Numbered from the stretch's first letter, positions 8,981 to 17,949 are shown. The stretch is DNA of 64,000 bases from Aphodovivens sp036306585 (GCA_036306585.1 JAXJZF010000002.1:310001-374000), one strand, 5' to 3'. Program-made: numbers and translations. The notes: generated from the sequence alone by a model not told the origin.

Positions 8981-9415
8981 TTAACGCTCCGGTAGGAAAT
9001 CAACAGGCGCAGGATTGCTGGCGCTGGTGGGCACCTTGGCAGGAGCCGACTGCCTCTTCGCAGGCTCCTTCTCTCGCTCGGCAATTTCGAAGGTATCGAA
9101 GTGGATGGACTTCGAAGGCGTCGTGTAGTGCGGGTCCATGGTCAGGCAATGTTTAGGGCATTCGCGTGCGCACGAACCGCACTGCACGCACTGAAAGCGA
9201 TTGATCGACCACGTGCGCGCTTTCTTGTCCACCTCGATGGCGTTGCAGGGGCAGCGGCGCGCGCACAGGCTGCATAAGATGCACAGGTCGGTGTTGATGA
9301 CGATATGGCCTTTCAGGCCCACAGGCATCGGTTTAACCTGTGCGGGGTACTGGATCGTCTCGGGCTTTTTGAACAACCCCTTGAGGGTCATCGTGCCAAG
9401 TTTGAAGCTTCCCAT
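8981..9415 (-). CDS. echF: Ech-type hydrogenase ferredoxin subunit (EchF/NuoI-like)
   Basis: A 144-residue polyferredoxin with two 4Fe-4S motifs, CILCSLCARRCPC near residues 46-58 and CVQCGSCARECPKHC near 76-90. It resembles NuoI and EchF and would pass electrons from ferredoxin to the small subunit. The C-terminal 35 residues are a Pro/Ala/Lys-rich tail without recognisable domain. It is the last of six co-oriented genes, 6 bp after echE. Whether the electron donor is ferredoxin, as in classical Ech, is inferred from the family. Confidence 0.88.
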   Translation of the reverse strand: MGSFKLGTMTLKGLFKKPETIQYPAQVKPMPVGLKGHIVINTDLCILCSLCARRCPCNAIEVDKKARTWSINRFQCVQCGSCARECPKHCLTMDPHYTTPSKSIHFDTFEIAEREKEPAKRQSAPAKVPTSASNPAPVDFLPER

Positions 9416-9421
9416 AACCGT

Positions 9422-10510
9422 TTACCTTTCCGTGCAGCTGATGCAGGGGTCGATGGTGAGAATAATCATGTTGACGTCAGCCAGATCACAGCCAGCCAAC
9501 GCCTTGGTCATGCCGGCGAGGTTCTGCGACGTGGGCGTGCGCATACGCATGCGCTCAAGGTACTTCGACCCATTGCCACGAGCGTAGTAATAGCATTCGC
9601 CGCGCGGCTGCTCCACCACGTTGGAGGCTTCGGAACCGTCGGCGGGCGAGCCCTTCACTGGTACCGCGATGTCTCCCTCGGGGATCTTCGCGATCATCTC
9701 CTCAATGATGTCCATCGATTGCAACACCTCGAGCGCGCGCACCTTCACGCGAGCGTAGCAGTCACCGTTGCCGTCCATGATGGGCTGAAAATCCGACAGA
9801 TAGCCATAGCCGCCGTTTCCAAGGCAACGCACATCGTTATTGACGTTGGAGGCGCGGGCGAAAGGCCCCACCATGCTCAAACCTAGCGCCTCTTCATGGC
9901 TGATGTAGCCCACGCCCACGGTGCGGTTCTTCACCGATGTGTCTTTTAGGAAGGCGTTGCACAGCTGCTTATAGTCGTGCTTGATGCCTTCCAGTACACG
10001 CTTGATTTCATCGAACTGGAGCTTATCGATGTCGCGGACGACGCCGCCCACCTTCACAACGGAGAAGATGACGCGACCGCCCGTGGTCTTCTCGAAGATG
10101 TCCAGGACGCGCTCGCGCAACCTCCAGCAATGCATGAACAGACTCTCAAAGCCGAACGCATCCGCCGCAAGGCCCATCCACAGGATATGCGAATGGATAC
10201 GGGAAAGCTCATGCCAGATGACGCGCAGGCACTCCGCCCGCTTGGGGATCTCAACGCCCATGAGGCGCTCGACCGTTTCGGCGTAGCCCATAGAGTGACC
10301 GAACGCGCAGATGCCGCAGATGCGCTCCGCAACGTAGATGAACTGGTTGTAGTCGCGCGTTTCGACCAGCTTCTCGAGGCCGCGGTGCACGAAGCCGATC
10401 TGCGGGATGGCTTCGATGACCTTCTCGTCCTCGACGACCAAGTCCAGGTGAAGGGGCTCGGGCAGAACGGGGTGCTGCGGGCCGAACGGGATGATGGTTG
10501 CCTTTCCCAT
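9422..10510 (-). CDS. echE: [NiFe] hydrogenase large subunit (EchE/NuoD-like)
   Basis: A 362-residue group 4 [NiFe] hydrogenase large subunit. Both nickel-binding motifs are intact: RICGIC with C65 and C68, and DPCISC with C356 and C359 at the very end. This separates it from NuoD of complex I, which has lost these cysteines. The protein ends TER three residues after the last ligand, so there is no C-terminal extension of the sort removed by a maturation endopeptidase. It sits 2 bp after echD. Predicted role: proton reduction or H2 oxidation at the membrane, coupled to ion translocation. No hyp maturation genes lie in this window. Confidence 0.93.
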   Translation of the reverse strand: MGKATIIPFGPQHPVLPEPLHLDLVVEDEKVIEAIPQIGFVHRGLEKLVETRDYNQFIYVAERICGICAFGHSMGYAETVERLMGVEIPKRAECLRVIWHELSRIHSHILWMGLAADAFGFESLFMHCWRLRERVLDIFEKTTGGRVIFSVVKVGGVVRDIDKLQFDEIKRVLEGIKHDYKQLCNAFLKDTSVKNRTVGVGYISHEEALGLSMVGPFARASNVNNDVRCLGNGGYGYLSDFQPIMDGNGDCYARVKVRALEVLQSMDIIEEMIAKIPEGDIAVPVKGSPADGSEASNVVEQPRGECYYYARGNGSKYLERMRMRTPTSQNLAGMTKALAGCDLADVNMIILTIDPCISCTER

Positions 10511-10512
10511 GC

Positions 10513-11196
10513 CTACTCACCTTCCTTCGCGGCGTCTTCGTTATGCATAACCGATCCACCAGCCGTCTGCTTTTCCACGACGTATTCCGCATTGGCGGCA
10601 GCGGCCTTGCGCGCCTTCGCCGCCATCGCGGCACGGACACGGGCGACTTTTTCGGGATCCATTCCCTTGAGCTTCTCCTCAACGGCATCATCGGATGGCA
10701 TGATCAGCTCGCCCTCGCCCTTGCGCTCGGGCTTGGCACCGGGATGGTCCACCACGTAAGCGGCATTGGCGGCAGCCGCCTTCTTAGCGCGCTCCGCTTT
10801 CGCCACGGCAGCGACGCGAGCTTTCTCGCGAGCGACCTTCTGAGCAGGCGAAATGACAGTCATCGGCTCGCTTTGGGCAAGCGCGTAGAAGTTGCCGCCG
10901 AAGTCGATGGCAATGTCGCGGATGTCGACGCCGAACAGGTCGTGAACCTCGTTCTCGAACACGAACGCCGCCAGGAAGTCATCGGTGATGCTGGGGACGG
11001 TGTCGGCTTTGGAAACATGCTCGATCTTATTATTCTGCAGCACGCCGTTTTTCATGAACGAGTAGATCAAGTCTATGCCCTGCTCGGTGTTAACCGCCAT
11101 AAGCTGCACGAAACGCCAGCCATCGGACTTACGCGCATGCGACATCTCGGGGATCCGGTCGATGGCGGTGATGAGGTATTCAGTCTGAAGCGTCAT
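10513..11196 (-). CDS. echD: Ech-type hydrogenase subunit D (NuoC-like) with Ala/Lys-rich tail
   Basis: A 227-residue protein. Residues 1-115 correspond to the NuoC/EchD 30-kDa subunit, with the characteristic ENEVHDLFGVDIRD. Residues 116-227 are an Ala/Lys/Glu-rich, probably helical tail holding a near-duplicate motif: AKKAAAANAAYVV at 137-149 and ARKAAAANAEYVV at 195-207. EchD proteins are usually close to the size of the first part alone, so the tail is an addition. It is 2 bp upstream of echE and 4 bp downstream of echC. The tail's function is unknown; it may be a scaffold or interaction segment. Confidence 0.85.
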   Translation of the reverse strand: MTLQTEYLITAIDRIPEMSHARKSDGWRFVQLMAVNTEQGIDLIYSFMKNGVLQNNKIEHVSKADTVPSITDDFLAAFVFENEVHDLFGVDIRDIAIDFGGNFYALAQSEPMTVISPAQKVAREKARVAAVAKAERAKKAAAANAAYVVDHPGAKPERKGEGELIMPSDDAVEEKLKGMDPEKVARVRAAMAAKARKAAAANAEYVVEKQTAGGSVMHNEDAAKEGE

Positions 11197-11200
11197 GGCG

Positions 11201-11644
11201 CTACTCTCCCTTCCTACCGGCGGCGAGCGCCTTGCTCTTCTGGTCGAGGATGCCTACCGCCTGCACGACCGCGTCGATGATGGCTTCCGGTCGGACGGCG
11301 CAGCCCGGCGCATACACGTCCACGGGAATGGCCTTGTCGACGCCGCCGATGACGTTGTAGCAATCGCGGAAGATGCCGCCGGTGCAGGCGCAAATGCCGC
11401 ACGCGACCACGACCTTCGGCTCGACCATCTGGTTGTATATTTCCTTAACCACGTCGATGTTGCGCTCGTTGACGCTGCCGGTCACCAAGAAAATGTCGGC
11501 ATGCTTGGGGTTGCCCGTGTTGATGACGCCGAATCGCTCGGCATCGTAGCCGGGGCACAGAGCCGCGAGCACCTCGATGTCGCACCCGTTGCAGCTCGAC
11601 GCGTCATAGTGGATGACCCACGGTGATTTCGATGCGAATGCCAT
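11201..11644 (-). CDS. echC: Ech-type hydrogenase small subunit (EchC/NuoB-like)
   Basis: A 147-residue NuoB/PSST-like subunit that binds the proximal 4Fe-4S cluster. Cysteine ligands are visible as SSCNGCDIE near residue 17-23, CGICACTGG in the middle and APGCAVRPEA toward the C-terminus. Length matches EchC of group 4 hydrogenases. It lies between echB (10 bp) and echD (4 bp). It would form the soluble arm with EchE and EchF. Confidence 0.92.
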   Translation of the reverse strand: MAFASKSPWVIHYDASSCNGCDIEVLAALCPGYDAERFGVINTGNPKHADIFLVTGSVNERNIDVVKEIYNQMVEPKVVVACGICACTGGIFRDCYNVIGGVDKAIPVDVYAPGCAVRPEAIIDAVVQAVGILDQKSKALAAGRKGE

Positions 11645-11654
11645 GTGCTGCTCC

Positions 11655-12524
11655 TTAGAAATACATCAGAAAGCCGATGTTCAAGCCGCCGGCCACCAAC
11701 GCAACCACCCAGGCTGACGAAAGCATGGCCTGCCACTTCACACGGGCGAAGTTGTTGTCGATCCAGATCTCCAGGAAGAACGCGACAAGCGCGACCACGA
11801 TGGCGACCACGATGGACACCGGGTTGCCCCACAAGAAGAACATGCCAACCCAACCCAGGAAAAGCACGTTTTCGCACCAGTGCATGATCTCCACCTTGGC
11901 GAGCGTTGGACCGCTCATCTCGGTGGTGACGCCCTTCACGAGCTCCTGATGGGCATGATGCGAGTATGACAGATCGAACGGTGACTTACGCAGCTTGATG
12001 GTGAGGATGAATAAGAAGCCCAAGAACACCAACCAGATGGAGGTGAACACCGGCATATCCTGCCCAAAGGCGGACGACACGTTGAAGCTGCCCGTCACCA
12101 GGAAGAACGCAACAGCCATCAGCAGGACCATCGGCTCATACGACATAACCTGCAGCGTTTCGCGTTCGGCGCCAACTTCCGCATAGGGGCTGCGGGAGCT
12201 GTACGCTGCCACTATGAACAGGAAGCTGGAAAGCGTGATGACGAACACGCACATAAGCAGGTTTCCGCCAGTGTAGAAGATGCCGCCCGCCACGATTGCG
12301 AACACCAGAGCGAAGGTGACGTAGACGCTTTCGGAGGAGTTCACGGCAACGTAATCCTTTTCAAGCAGCTTACGCACGTCGTAGTAAGGCTGCAGCAGCG
12401 GCGGACCGACGCGACCTTGCATGCGCGCGCTGATCTTCCTATCTAAACCTGCCAGCAGGCAGCCGACCACCGGGGCGAGCACGGCGAAGACGATGCAGCC
12501 GATGACCATGATGAGGATCTCCAT
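11655..12524 (-). CDS. echB: Ech-type hydrogenase membrane subunit B (NuoH/HyfC-like)
   Basis: A 289-residue integral membrane protein, the NuoH/EchB subunit that joins the hydrogenase arm to the membrane ion channel. It contains DRKISARMQGRVGPPLLQPYYD after the first helix (a family hallmark), and several hydrophobic helices. I chose the ATG at 12524 because AAAGGGTG is upstream and the protein begins at the first helix; the open frame to 12602 overlaps echA and is unlike the family. The gene starts 14 bp after the echA stop. Confidence 0.92.
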   Translation of the reverse strand: MEILIMVIGCIVFAVLAPVVGCLLAGLDRKISARMQGRVGPPLLQPYYDVRKLLEKDYVAVNSSESVYVTFALVFAIVAGGIFYTGGNLLMCVFVITLSSFLFIVAAYSSRSPYAEVGAERETLQVMSYEPMVLLMAVAFFLVTGSFNVSSAFGQDMPVFTSIWLVFLGFLFILTIKLRKSPFDLSYSHHAHQELVKGVTTEMSGPTLAKVEIMHWCENVLFLGWVGMFFLWGNPVSIVVAIVVALVAFFLEIWIDNNFARVKWQAMLSSAWVVALVAGGLNIGFLMYF

Positions 12525-12538
12525 TTGCCACACCCTTT

Positions 12539-14461
12539 CTAGAACAGTCCGGCGGCGAACAGGGCCGCGACAACGTAGAGGGCCAGGGTGAACACGGCGC
12601 ACGCGACGGTGCCGAAGATGTCGAGCCTCCGCTCGCCGATCCAGTCCTTCATGTACCAGTTGCGCGCCGTGGCCTCGGTGACGCCCGACATGGAGTTCTT
12701 GAACGTGCGGTTATTGTTGTCGACGCTCACGCCGGAAAGGTACACGTCCACTTTGCGCGCGCTGGAATGGCCCAAACCCGCGAAGAGCACGATGATCATG
12801 ACGATGACAGCAGCGCCGGCAATGATGAGGTTGTCGAAGCTGATAGGGAACGCGACGGTGCCAAACGCCCCGAACAAATAGGGCTCGACCAAGTTAATGG
12901 AGATGAGTGGCATCCCGACGCAGCCCAATCCGATGAGCACAGCCATCAGCATGATGGGTACCCACTCGCTGGTATGAACGCTCAGCTCGACATTCTTGGA
13001 CTGGCCTGCGATGCCGGCGAGCTTGCCCATCCACTTAGCCCAGAACATGAACGTGGCAGCGGAGCCGAAGGCAAGCAACAAAACCAGCGCGAGACTGCCC
13101 GCTTCGGTGAACGACTGCAGCGTCGCCCATTTAGAAACGAGCATACCGAACGGCGCAATGAACATGCACATGATGCCCAGCATCATGAAGCGTGCAAGGC
13201 TAGGCATGCGATCGAACAGCAGATCCATGTCCTCGATGTCGCGGCTGCCAATGTGGTGCTCGGCGGTGCCGACGCACAGGAACAGCAGGCTCTTCGCGAT
13301 GGCGTGGAATAGGATGAGGAACATCGCCGCCCACACGGCCTCAGGCGTACCGACGCCTGCGCAAGCGGTGATAAGACCAAGGTTGGCGATGGTGGAGTAT
13401 GCGAGGACTCGCTTGGCGTTGCTCTGCGTAATGGCCAAGCACGAACACACCAGGAAGGTGATGCCACCCACGAACATGAGCATGCCTGCGGGCACGGGGC
13501 ACAGCGCCAGGACGGGAGCCAGTTTCACCAGCAAGAACACGCCGGCCTTGACCATCGTCGAGGAATGCAGCAACGCGCTTGTAGGCGTCGGTGCCACCAT
13601 GGCGCCCAGCAGCCAGGTGTGGAAGGGCATCTGAGCTGCCTTAGTGATGCCGGCGAACGCGAACGCAGTGACGGCAAGCATGGCGACCTGCGGGTACATC
13701 TGCCCGAACGCCAGGAACTCGTGCAAGGACAGCGTCCCCATGGCGAGCACGCAGGCGAACAGGCCAACCAAGAAGGAAATGCCGCCGAGCAGATTCATGA
13801 TGATCTGTCTGAACGCATTGCGAATGGCCTCCTCGGTGCGCGTGTAGGCGATGAGAAGGAATGAGCACAGTGTAGTGACTTCCCAGCCCGTGAACAGCCA
13901 AGTGAGGTGGTCCGAGAAGACGATCGCGTACATAGCGGACAAGAACACGAACATCAAGGCGAAGAACGTGGGACGGCGGTCGGCCGCGCCTTCGGGCTCA
14001 TGCGACTGGAAGTCTTCCATGTAACCGAGCGCATAAACGCAAATGGCGGAGCCAATGACGCCGATGATGAAAACCATCAGCAGTGTAAGCTGGTCGTAGT
14101 AAAGCGGCGCGCTCACCTCGATGCCGTGCGCGAAGCTCATCTCGAACACAAGCGAGCCAATGAGCTGAGCGATCGCAAGAACTAACGCCAGGGTGTTCTT
14201 GTACTTGATGGCAAAGCAGATAATGGTCACGGCAACCACGATGCCGATCAACGAGCAAATGCCATCGACAAACGGCAAAGACACCTCGAGATGCACCGGA
14301 CCGGAACCATTGAGCCCCACGGCAACCTGCCAGATGGATGCCAGACCGATGACCAACGCAGCCGCAACCACCACGACATTGCGAGCCGCGTTGTTTCTAA
14401 CAGCCAGCAAGATGACGGCAACGACCAGTGGGAACAGTATCAGGAACCCGACCATCGTCAC
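12539..14461 (-). CDS. echA: Ech-type hydrogenase ion-translocating subunit A (NuoL/HyfB-like)
   Basis: A 640-residue antiporter-like membrane protein with about 14-16 hydrophobic segments. The proton-conducting core has the conserved TGWEVTTLCSFLLIAYTR and, later, KAAQMPFHTWLLGAMVAPTPTSALLHSSTMVKAG of the NuoL/M/N family. It is the first gene of the six-gene cluster, and the order A-B-C-D-E-F is the classical Ech order. The start is GTG at 14461, 7 nt after a strong AAGGAGG; the ATG at 14455 is too far from it. A candidate extended -10 lies at 14609-14617. Confidence 0.92.
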   Translation of the reverse strand: MTMVGFLILFPLVVAVILLAVRNNAARNVVVVAAALVIGLASIWQVAVGLNGSGPVHLEVSLPFVDGICSLIGIVVAVTIICFAIKYKNTLALVLAIAQLIGSLVFEMSFAHGIEVSAPLYYDQLTLLMVFIIGVIGSAICVYALGYMEDFQSHEPEGAADRRPTFFALMFVFLSAMYAIVFSDHLTWLFTGWEVTTLCSFLLIAYTRTEEAIRNAFRQIIMNLLGGISFLVGLFACVLAMGTLSLHEFLAFGQMYPQVAMLAVTAFAFAGITKAAQMPFHTWLLGAMVAPTPTSALLHSSTMVKAGVFLLVKLAPVLALCPVPAGMLMFVGGITFLVCSCLAITQSNAKRVLAYSTIANLGLITACAGVGTPEAVWAAMFLILFHAIAKSLLFLCVGTAEHHIGSRDIEDMDLLFDRMPSLARFMMLGIMCMFIAPFGMLVSKWATLQSFTEAGSLALVLLLAFGSAATFMFWAKWMGKLAGIAGQSKNVELSVHTSEWVPIMLMAVLIGLGCVGMPLISINLVEPYLFGAFGTVAFPISFDNLIIAGAAVIVMIIVLFAGLGHSSARKVDVYLSGVSVDNNNRTFKNSMSGVTEATARNWYMKDWIGERRLDIFGTVACAVFTLALYVVAALFAAGLF

Positions 14462-14608
14462 AAAGACCCCTCCTTACCCGTCTACGAAGCGCATGGAAGA
14501 CAGCCCAACCAGCATGCAAACAAAATGCGACCGTTCCTGCTTTCAGCAAAGGAACGCCGCATTCAACATGCCTGGGACACATGCGCGATCCCGACTTTTG
14601 ATCGCTTT

Positions 14609-14617
14609 ACTTTAGCA
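14609..14617 (-). promoter_or_regulatory. Candidate extended -10 promoter of the ech operon
   Basis: The minus strand reads TGCTAAAGT, a weaker match to TGn plus TATAAT. It would give a leader of about 145 nt before echA. The interval 14462-14775 holds no other convincing feature. Confidence 0.25.
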
Positions 14618-14775
14618 AAGAGCAAACGGAGCAAGCCCCAAGCAACCGGGCCAGGCGGTGTTTGTTCGGTGAAGGGTGCGCCAAGCGAATAACCGCCCAA
14701 TGAACGGCCGGTTCAGCGCCGCGAACGGCTCAAATGCTTGTTCAGGTAATTTTTGCATCCGAGGTAAATTGGCAC

Positions 14776-14804
14776 TTGCATCAACTCGTACCTTCCGCTA
14801 TATT
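14776..14804 (+). promoter_or_regulatory. Promoter of tRNA-Pro
   Basis: TTGCAT at 14776-14781, a 17-nt spacer and TATATT at 14799-14804 form a good housekeeping promoter. The predicted start is about 20 nt before the tRNA. The metK promoter has the same -35 hexamer and spacer. Confidence 0.75.
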
Positions 14805-14831
14805 ATCTCCTTGCGTTGAGAGACGCATTAA

Positions 14832-14908
<77 letters not shown>

Positions 14909-14917
14909 ACGATTATT

Positions 14918-14954
14918 GCGGGTCTGAAGAGAGATCTTTAGACCCGCATTTTTT
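14918..14954 (+). terminator. Rho-independent terminator after tRNA-Pro
   Basis: The 8-bp stem GCGGGTCT and AGACCCGC is followed by ATTTTTT, about 10 nt past the tRNA. Confidence 0.85.
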
Positions 14955-15530
14955 ATATTTTCGATTCGCGCAATTCGATTCGAGTGATTCTTGCTGTGCC
15001 ACTCGAATGCATCCTGGTATCCCGCTTACAGACACATCAACCTAGAATGGCTCGATCTAATGGTCGATGAGCATACTCAGGCGCCCGCCCACACCTGCCT
15101 CGGTTCACCTGCGCGCCGCAAAGAGTCTACGAGCAGGGAGGCGACTCATGAGATGAGCCGATTAGGGTATTGAACATTTTGCTTGCATGACTGATAGATA
15201 TCTTCACAAATTGATTCTCGTCAATCTTTTTTTGATGCTCCTGCCAGTACTTTCTACGACGCAGATGCAGTCGAAGGATACGGAAGATGGTGCGCGCCAC
15301 GCCGCCGTTTCGTCAGACATAAGCTTCCCTTATGCCTGACGAAACGCTTGATAATATTTGCAGCGCACTAATGGACGATATGCCGGCAAGGTCTGTCTCC
15401 CCATGTCAGCGATAAAAAATCACCTGGCCAAAGGAGCTATCATTCCATAGAAAAGTTAACTATTTTCAGCAGCTCCCCCATCGCTGCTAACATCAACGTC
15501 ATTATCATCCATCTACTGGAAGGAGTCGAA
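14955..15530. other. Gene-free interval upstream of the APC permease
   Basis: About 575 bp without a convincing gene; short open frames here have no ribosome binding site or protein-like composition. It is more AT-rich than its neighbours. It holds a long inverted repeat at 15306-15346 and a short weak hairpin with a T-run near 15213-15236. No riboswitch class that I know could be recognised. The permease promoter must lie in it but I cannot place it with confidence. Confidence 0.6.
15306..15346. repeat. 18-bp near-perfect inverted repeat
   Basis: CGTTTCGTCAGACATAAG at 15306-15323 faces CTTATGCCTGACGAAACG at 15329-15346 across a 5-nt spacer, with a single mismatch. No T-run follows on either strand, so it is not a standard terminator. 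It lies 184 bp before the permease gene and could be an operator or a small mobile-element remnant. Confidence 0.75.
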
Positions 15531-17000
15531 ATGGCTAAAGACAGCAACGACGGCCAAGGCAATCAACTTAAACACGGGGCGATAGGCGGCGTCGCCCTAG
15601 TGTTCCTCGTCATCGCCGCCGCGGCGCCACTTGGCGCCTCAGCAACCAACACCCCGTTGATCTTCATGCTGGGAAACGGTCCAGCAGCGGCTTTCGACTT
15701 CGTGATCATCGGCGTGCTACTGCTGATCTTCTCCGTCGGTTTCACAGCAATGTCCACCCATATAACAAATGCAGGCGCGTTCTACGCCTACATCTCAATG
15801 GGATTAGGCAAGCGATTCGGAACGGCAGCCGGTTTCGTCGCTGTTGCTGCATATAATCTCCTTTCCGTGTATCTGGTTTCCGCAGGCGGCACGTTTGCCT
15901 CATCGATTCTCGAACAAGAGCTCGGGCTGGTGGTTCCCTGGTGGTGCGTTGCTCTTGTTTTTGCCGCCATCATCTTGTTGTTCTCCTATTTCGGCATCGA
16001 AGGCGGCACCAAGTTTCTTATGGTTTGCCTAGTGTGCGAGGTTGCGATTCTCGCCATCGTCGACATCTCCGTCCTGTTGACCGAAGGTCCTGCGGCCTAT
16101 CCGCTTAACGTCTTCTCTATTAACACGCTGTTTAACGGAGGGGTTCCCGGTGGTGTGGGTCTCGGCGTCTGCTTCGCTTTCCTTTGCTTCATCGGATTCG
16201 AGGCAACTGCGATTTTTGGCGAGGAGACCAAAAATCCAAGGAAAACAATCCCCCGCGCGACCATCGCAGCTGTCATCATCATTGGCCTTGTGTATTCGCT
16301 TAGCGCATGGTCTGTCACTGCTGCATATAATGCTATGGGAACCGACGTCGTCACTGTTGCCAATGCATCCTACGACACCATGTACCACGATGTCGCGGTA
16401 CGCTACTGCGGCGATGTAATGGGCCACCTATTCAACTGGTTTCTTCTCATCTCTAATTTCGCCTCTTGGATGGCGGCTCATGGTATGGCATCCCGGTATC
16501 TGTACTCCTTCTCTCGAGCTGGGCTTCTTCCGAAAGCAATGGAGCGCACCAACAAGGCCAAATCTCCTTTCATCGCTTGCTGTGCGAACATGACCTTCGG
16601 CCTTTGCTTGGCCTTCATCATGGCGCTGTGCGGACTCGACCCTTACTCGGAAGTCGGGGCAATATGCTCCGCCATCGCTATCGTCGGCATCATGGCAATG
16701 GAGTTCATAGTCTGCATTGCCGTTATTGCATATCTTCGCAAGCATAACGATGAACCCGGATTCGGCCACAACATCTTCCAGACGACTATCGCGCCCATCA
16801 TTTCCTTCATAGGATTAGGAGCAATCCTGTATCTCGTATTAAGCAATTTCAGCCTGCTAACCGGCTACGACAACATGGCCGTGAATCTACTCCTGGGTGG
16901 AATAATGCTTATCGTCGGTGTGCTCGGATACGTTGTTGCAGTCGTTAAAGACAAAAAAGGCAACCTCGTCGATCCGGTGTCCATCGACGTCGAGAGCTAA
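15531..17000 (+). CDS. APC-family amino-acid permease
   Basis: A 489-residue integral membrane transporter with about 12-14 hydrophobic segments. Early features are GAIGGVALVFLVIAAAAPLGA and the helix-1 region, then NAGAFYAYISMGLG; FIGFEATAIFGEETKNPRKTIPRA is the characteristic loop of APC transporters. It would import or exchange amino acids or small amines. The start has AAGGAG 8 nt upstream. A peptidase-like hydrolase gene follows 34 bp downstream, which suggests uptake and processing of proline-containing substrates; this is inference. Confidence 0.9.
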   Translation: MAKDSNDGQGNQLKHGAIGGVALVFLVIAAAAPLGASATNTPLIFMLGNGPAAAFDFVIIGVLLLIFSVGFTAMSTHITNAGAFYAYISMGLGKRFGTAAGFVAVAAYNLLSVYLVSAGGTFASSILEQELGLVVPWWCVALVFAAIILLFSYFGIEGGTKFLMVCLVCEVAILAIVDISVLLTEGPAAYPLNVFSINTLFNGGVPGGVGLGVCFAFLCFIGFEATAIFGEETKNPRKTIPRATIAAVIIIGLVYSLSAWSVTAAYNAMGTDVVTVANASYDTMYHDVAVRYCGDVMGHLFNWFLLISNFASWMAAHGMASRYLYSFSRAGLLPKAMERTNKAKSPFIACCANMTFGLCLAFIMALCGLDPYSEVGAICSAIAIVGIMAMEFIVCIAVIAYLRKHNDEPGFGHNIFQTTIAPIISFIGLGAILYLVLSNFSLLTGYDNMAVNLLLGGIMLIVGVLGYVVAVVKDKKGNLVDPVSIDVES

Positions 17001-17034
17001 GTCGGCTTAGAGTCTAAAGCAGAAAGGGATCGTC

Positions 17035-17949
17035 ATGGCTGCAGCGAAAGAACTAGAGATCAAATCAAAAATCGAAGAAACCTACGTCGACTATCTCGGT
17101 CATAAAACGTATGTGAAGATCGTCGGCGAGTGCGCTCCAGGCAAAAAGCCCCTGCTTGTACTGCACGGAGGACCAGGTGATTGTCACAACTATCTGCTCG
17201 ACCTCGCCCGCATAGCAGACAAGTACCAACGACAGGTGATTTTCTACGATCAGATCGGATGCGGAAAATCCATGGTTGAGAATATGGGAGAGGATTTCTA
17301 CACCTATGACCTTTGGGTGAACGAATATTATGCGGTTTGCGAAGCACTCGAGCTTGATGATTTTCATCTGTTTGGAAACTCCTGGGGCGGCATGTTGGGC
17401 ATGCTCTGCATGATGAAAGATGATAAGGGAGTCAACTCCTTTGTCATCAATTCATCCCCCGTGCGAATCTCGTCTTGGCTAGAGGCAGCCAATCATCTGA
17501 TCACATTCCTTCCCTTGGAGATGCAAAACGCCCTTGCCGAAGCGGAACGTACCGGCGATTACAACACGGTTCAGGCGCAAGCGGCAGCGGATGAATATTA
17601 CAAGCGCCACGTTTGCGGCATGTACCAAAAAGATTACCCGCAACATCTAAAGGATTCATTTGCTGCAGTTGGCGAGTGCTATGAGATTATGCAAGGTGCT
17701 TCCGAATTTGTGGTAACAGGCAAAATGCGTGATTGGGATATCCGTGAAGGCGTGAAGAACATCAAAGTACCCTGCATGGCCCTTTCCGGCACCGACGATG
17801 AAGGTTCCCCTTGGGTTATCAAGGAAGGTGTTGACCTGATCCCTAACTGCAAATGGACGCTCATTCAAGGTGCCCCTCATATCTGCTCCATCACCCACCC
17901 GGACGAGGTATGCGCTGCAGTTGAGAAGTTCATTTCGCAATATGACTAA
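17035..17949 (+). CDS. Alpha/beta hydrolase, proline iminopeptidase-like (S33)
   Basis: A 304-residue cytoplasmic enzyme without a signal peptide. It has the oxyanion-site motif HGGPG near residue 43-47, the nucleophile elbow GNSWGG, an Asp in the GTDDEGSP region and a late His in GAPHICSI, completing the triad. This pattern is typical of proline iminopeptidases that release N-terminal proline, although related family members act on other amides. It probably shares a transcript with the permease upstream. A GTGAAGCAT/ATGCTTCAC hairpin at 17955-17982 follows. Confidence 0.82.
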   Translation: MAAAKELEIKSKIEETYVDYLGHKTYVKIVGECAPGKKPLLVLHGGPGDCHNYLLDLARIADKYQRQVIFYDQIGCGKSMVENMGEDFYTYDLWVNEYYAVCEALELDDFHLFGNSWGGMLGMLCMMKDDKGVNSFVINSSPVRISSWLEAANHLITFLPLEMQNALAEAERTGDYNTVQAQAAADEYYKRHVCGMYQKDYPQHLKDSFAAVGECYEIMQGASEFVVTGKMRDWDIREGVKNIKVPCMALSGTDDEGSPWVIKEGVDLIPNCKWTLIQGAPHICSITHPDEVCAAVEKFISQYD

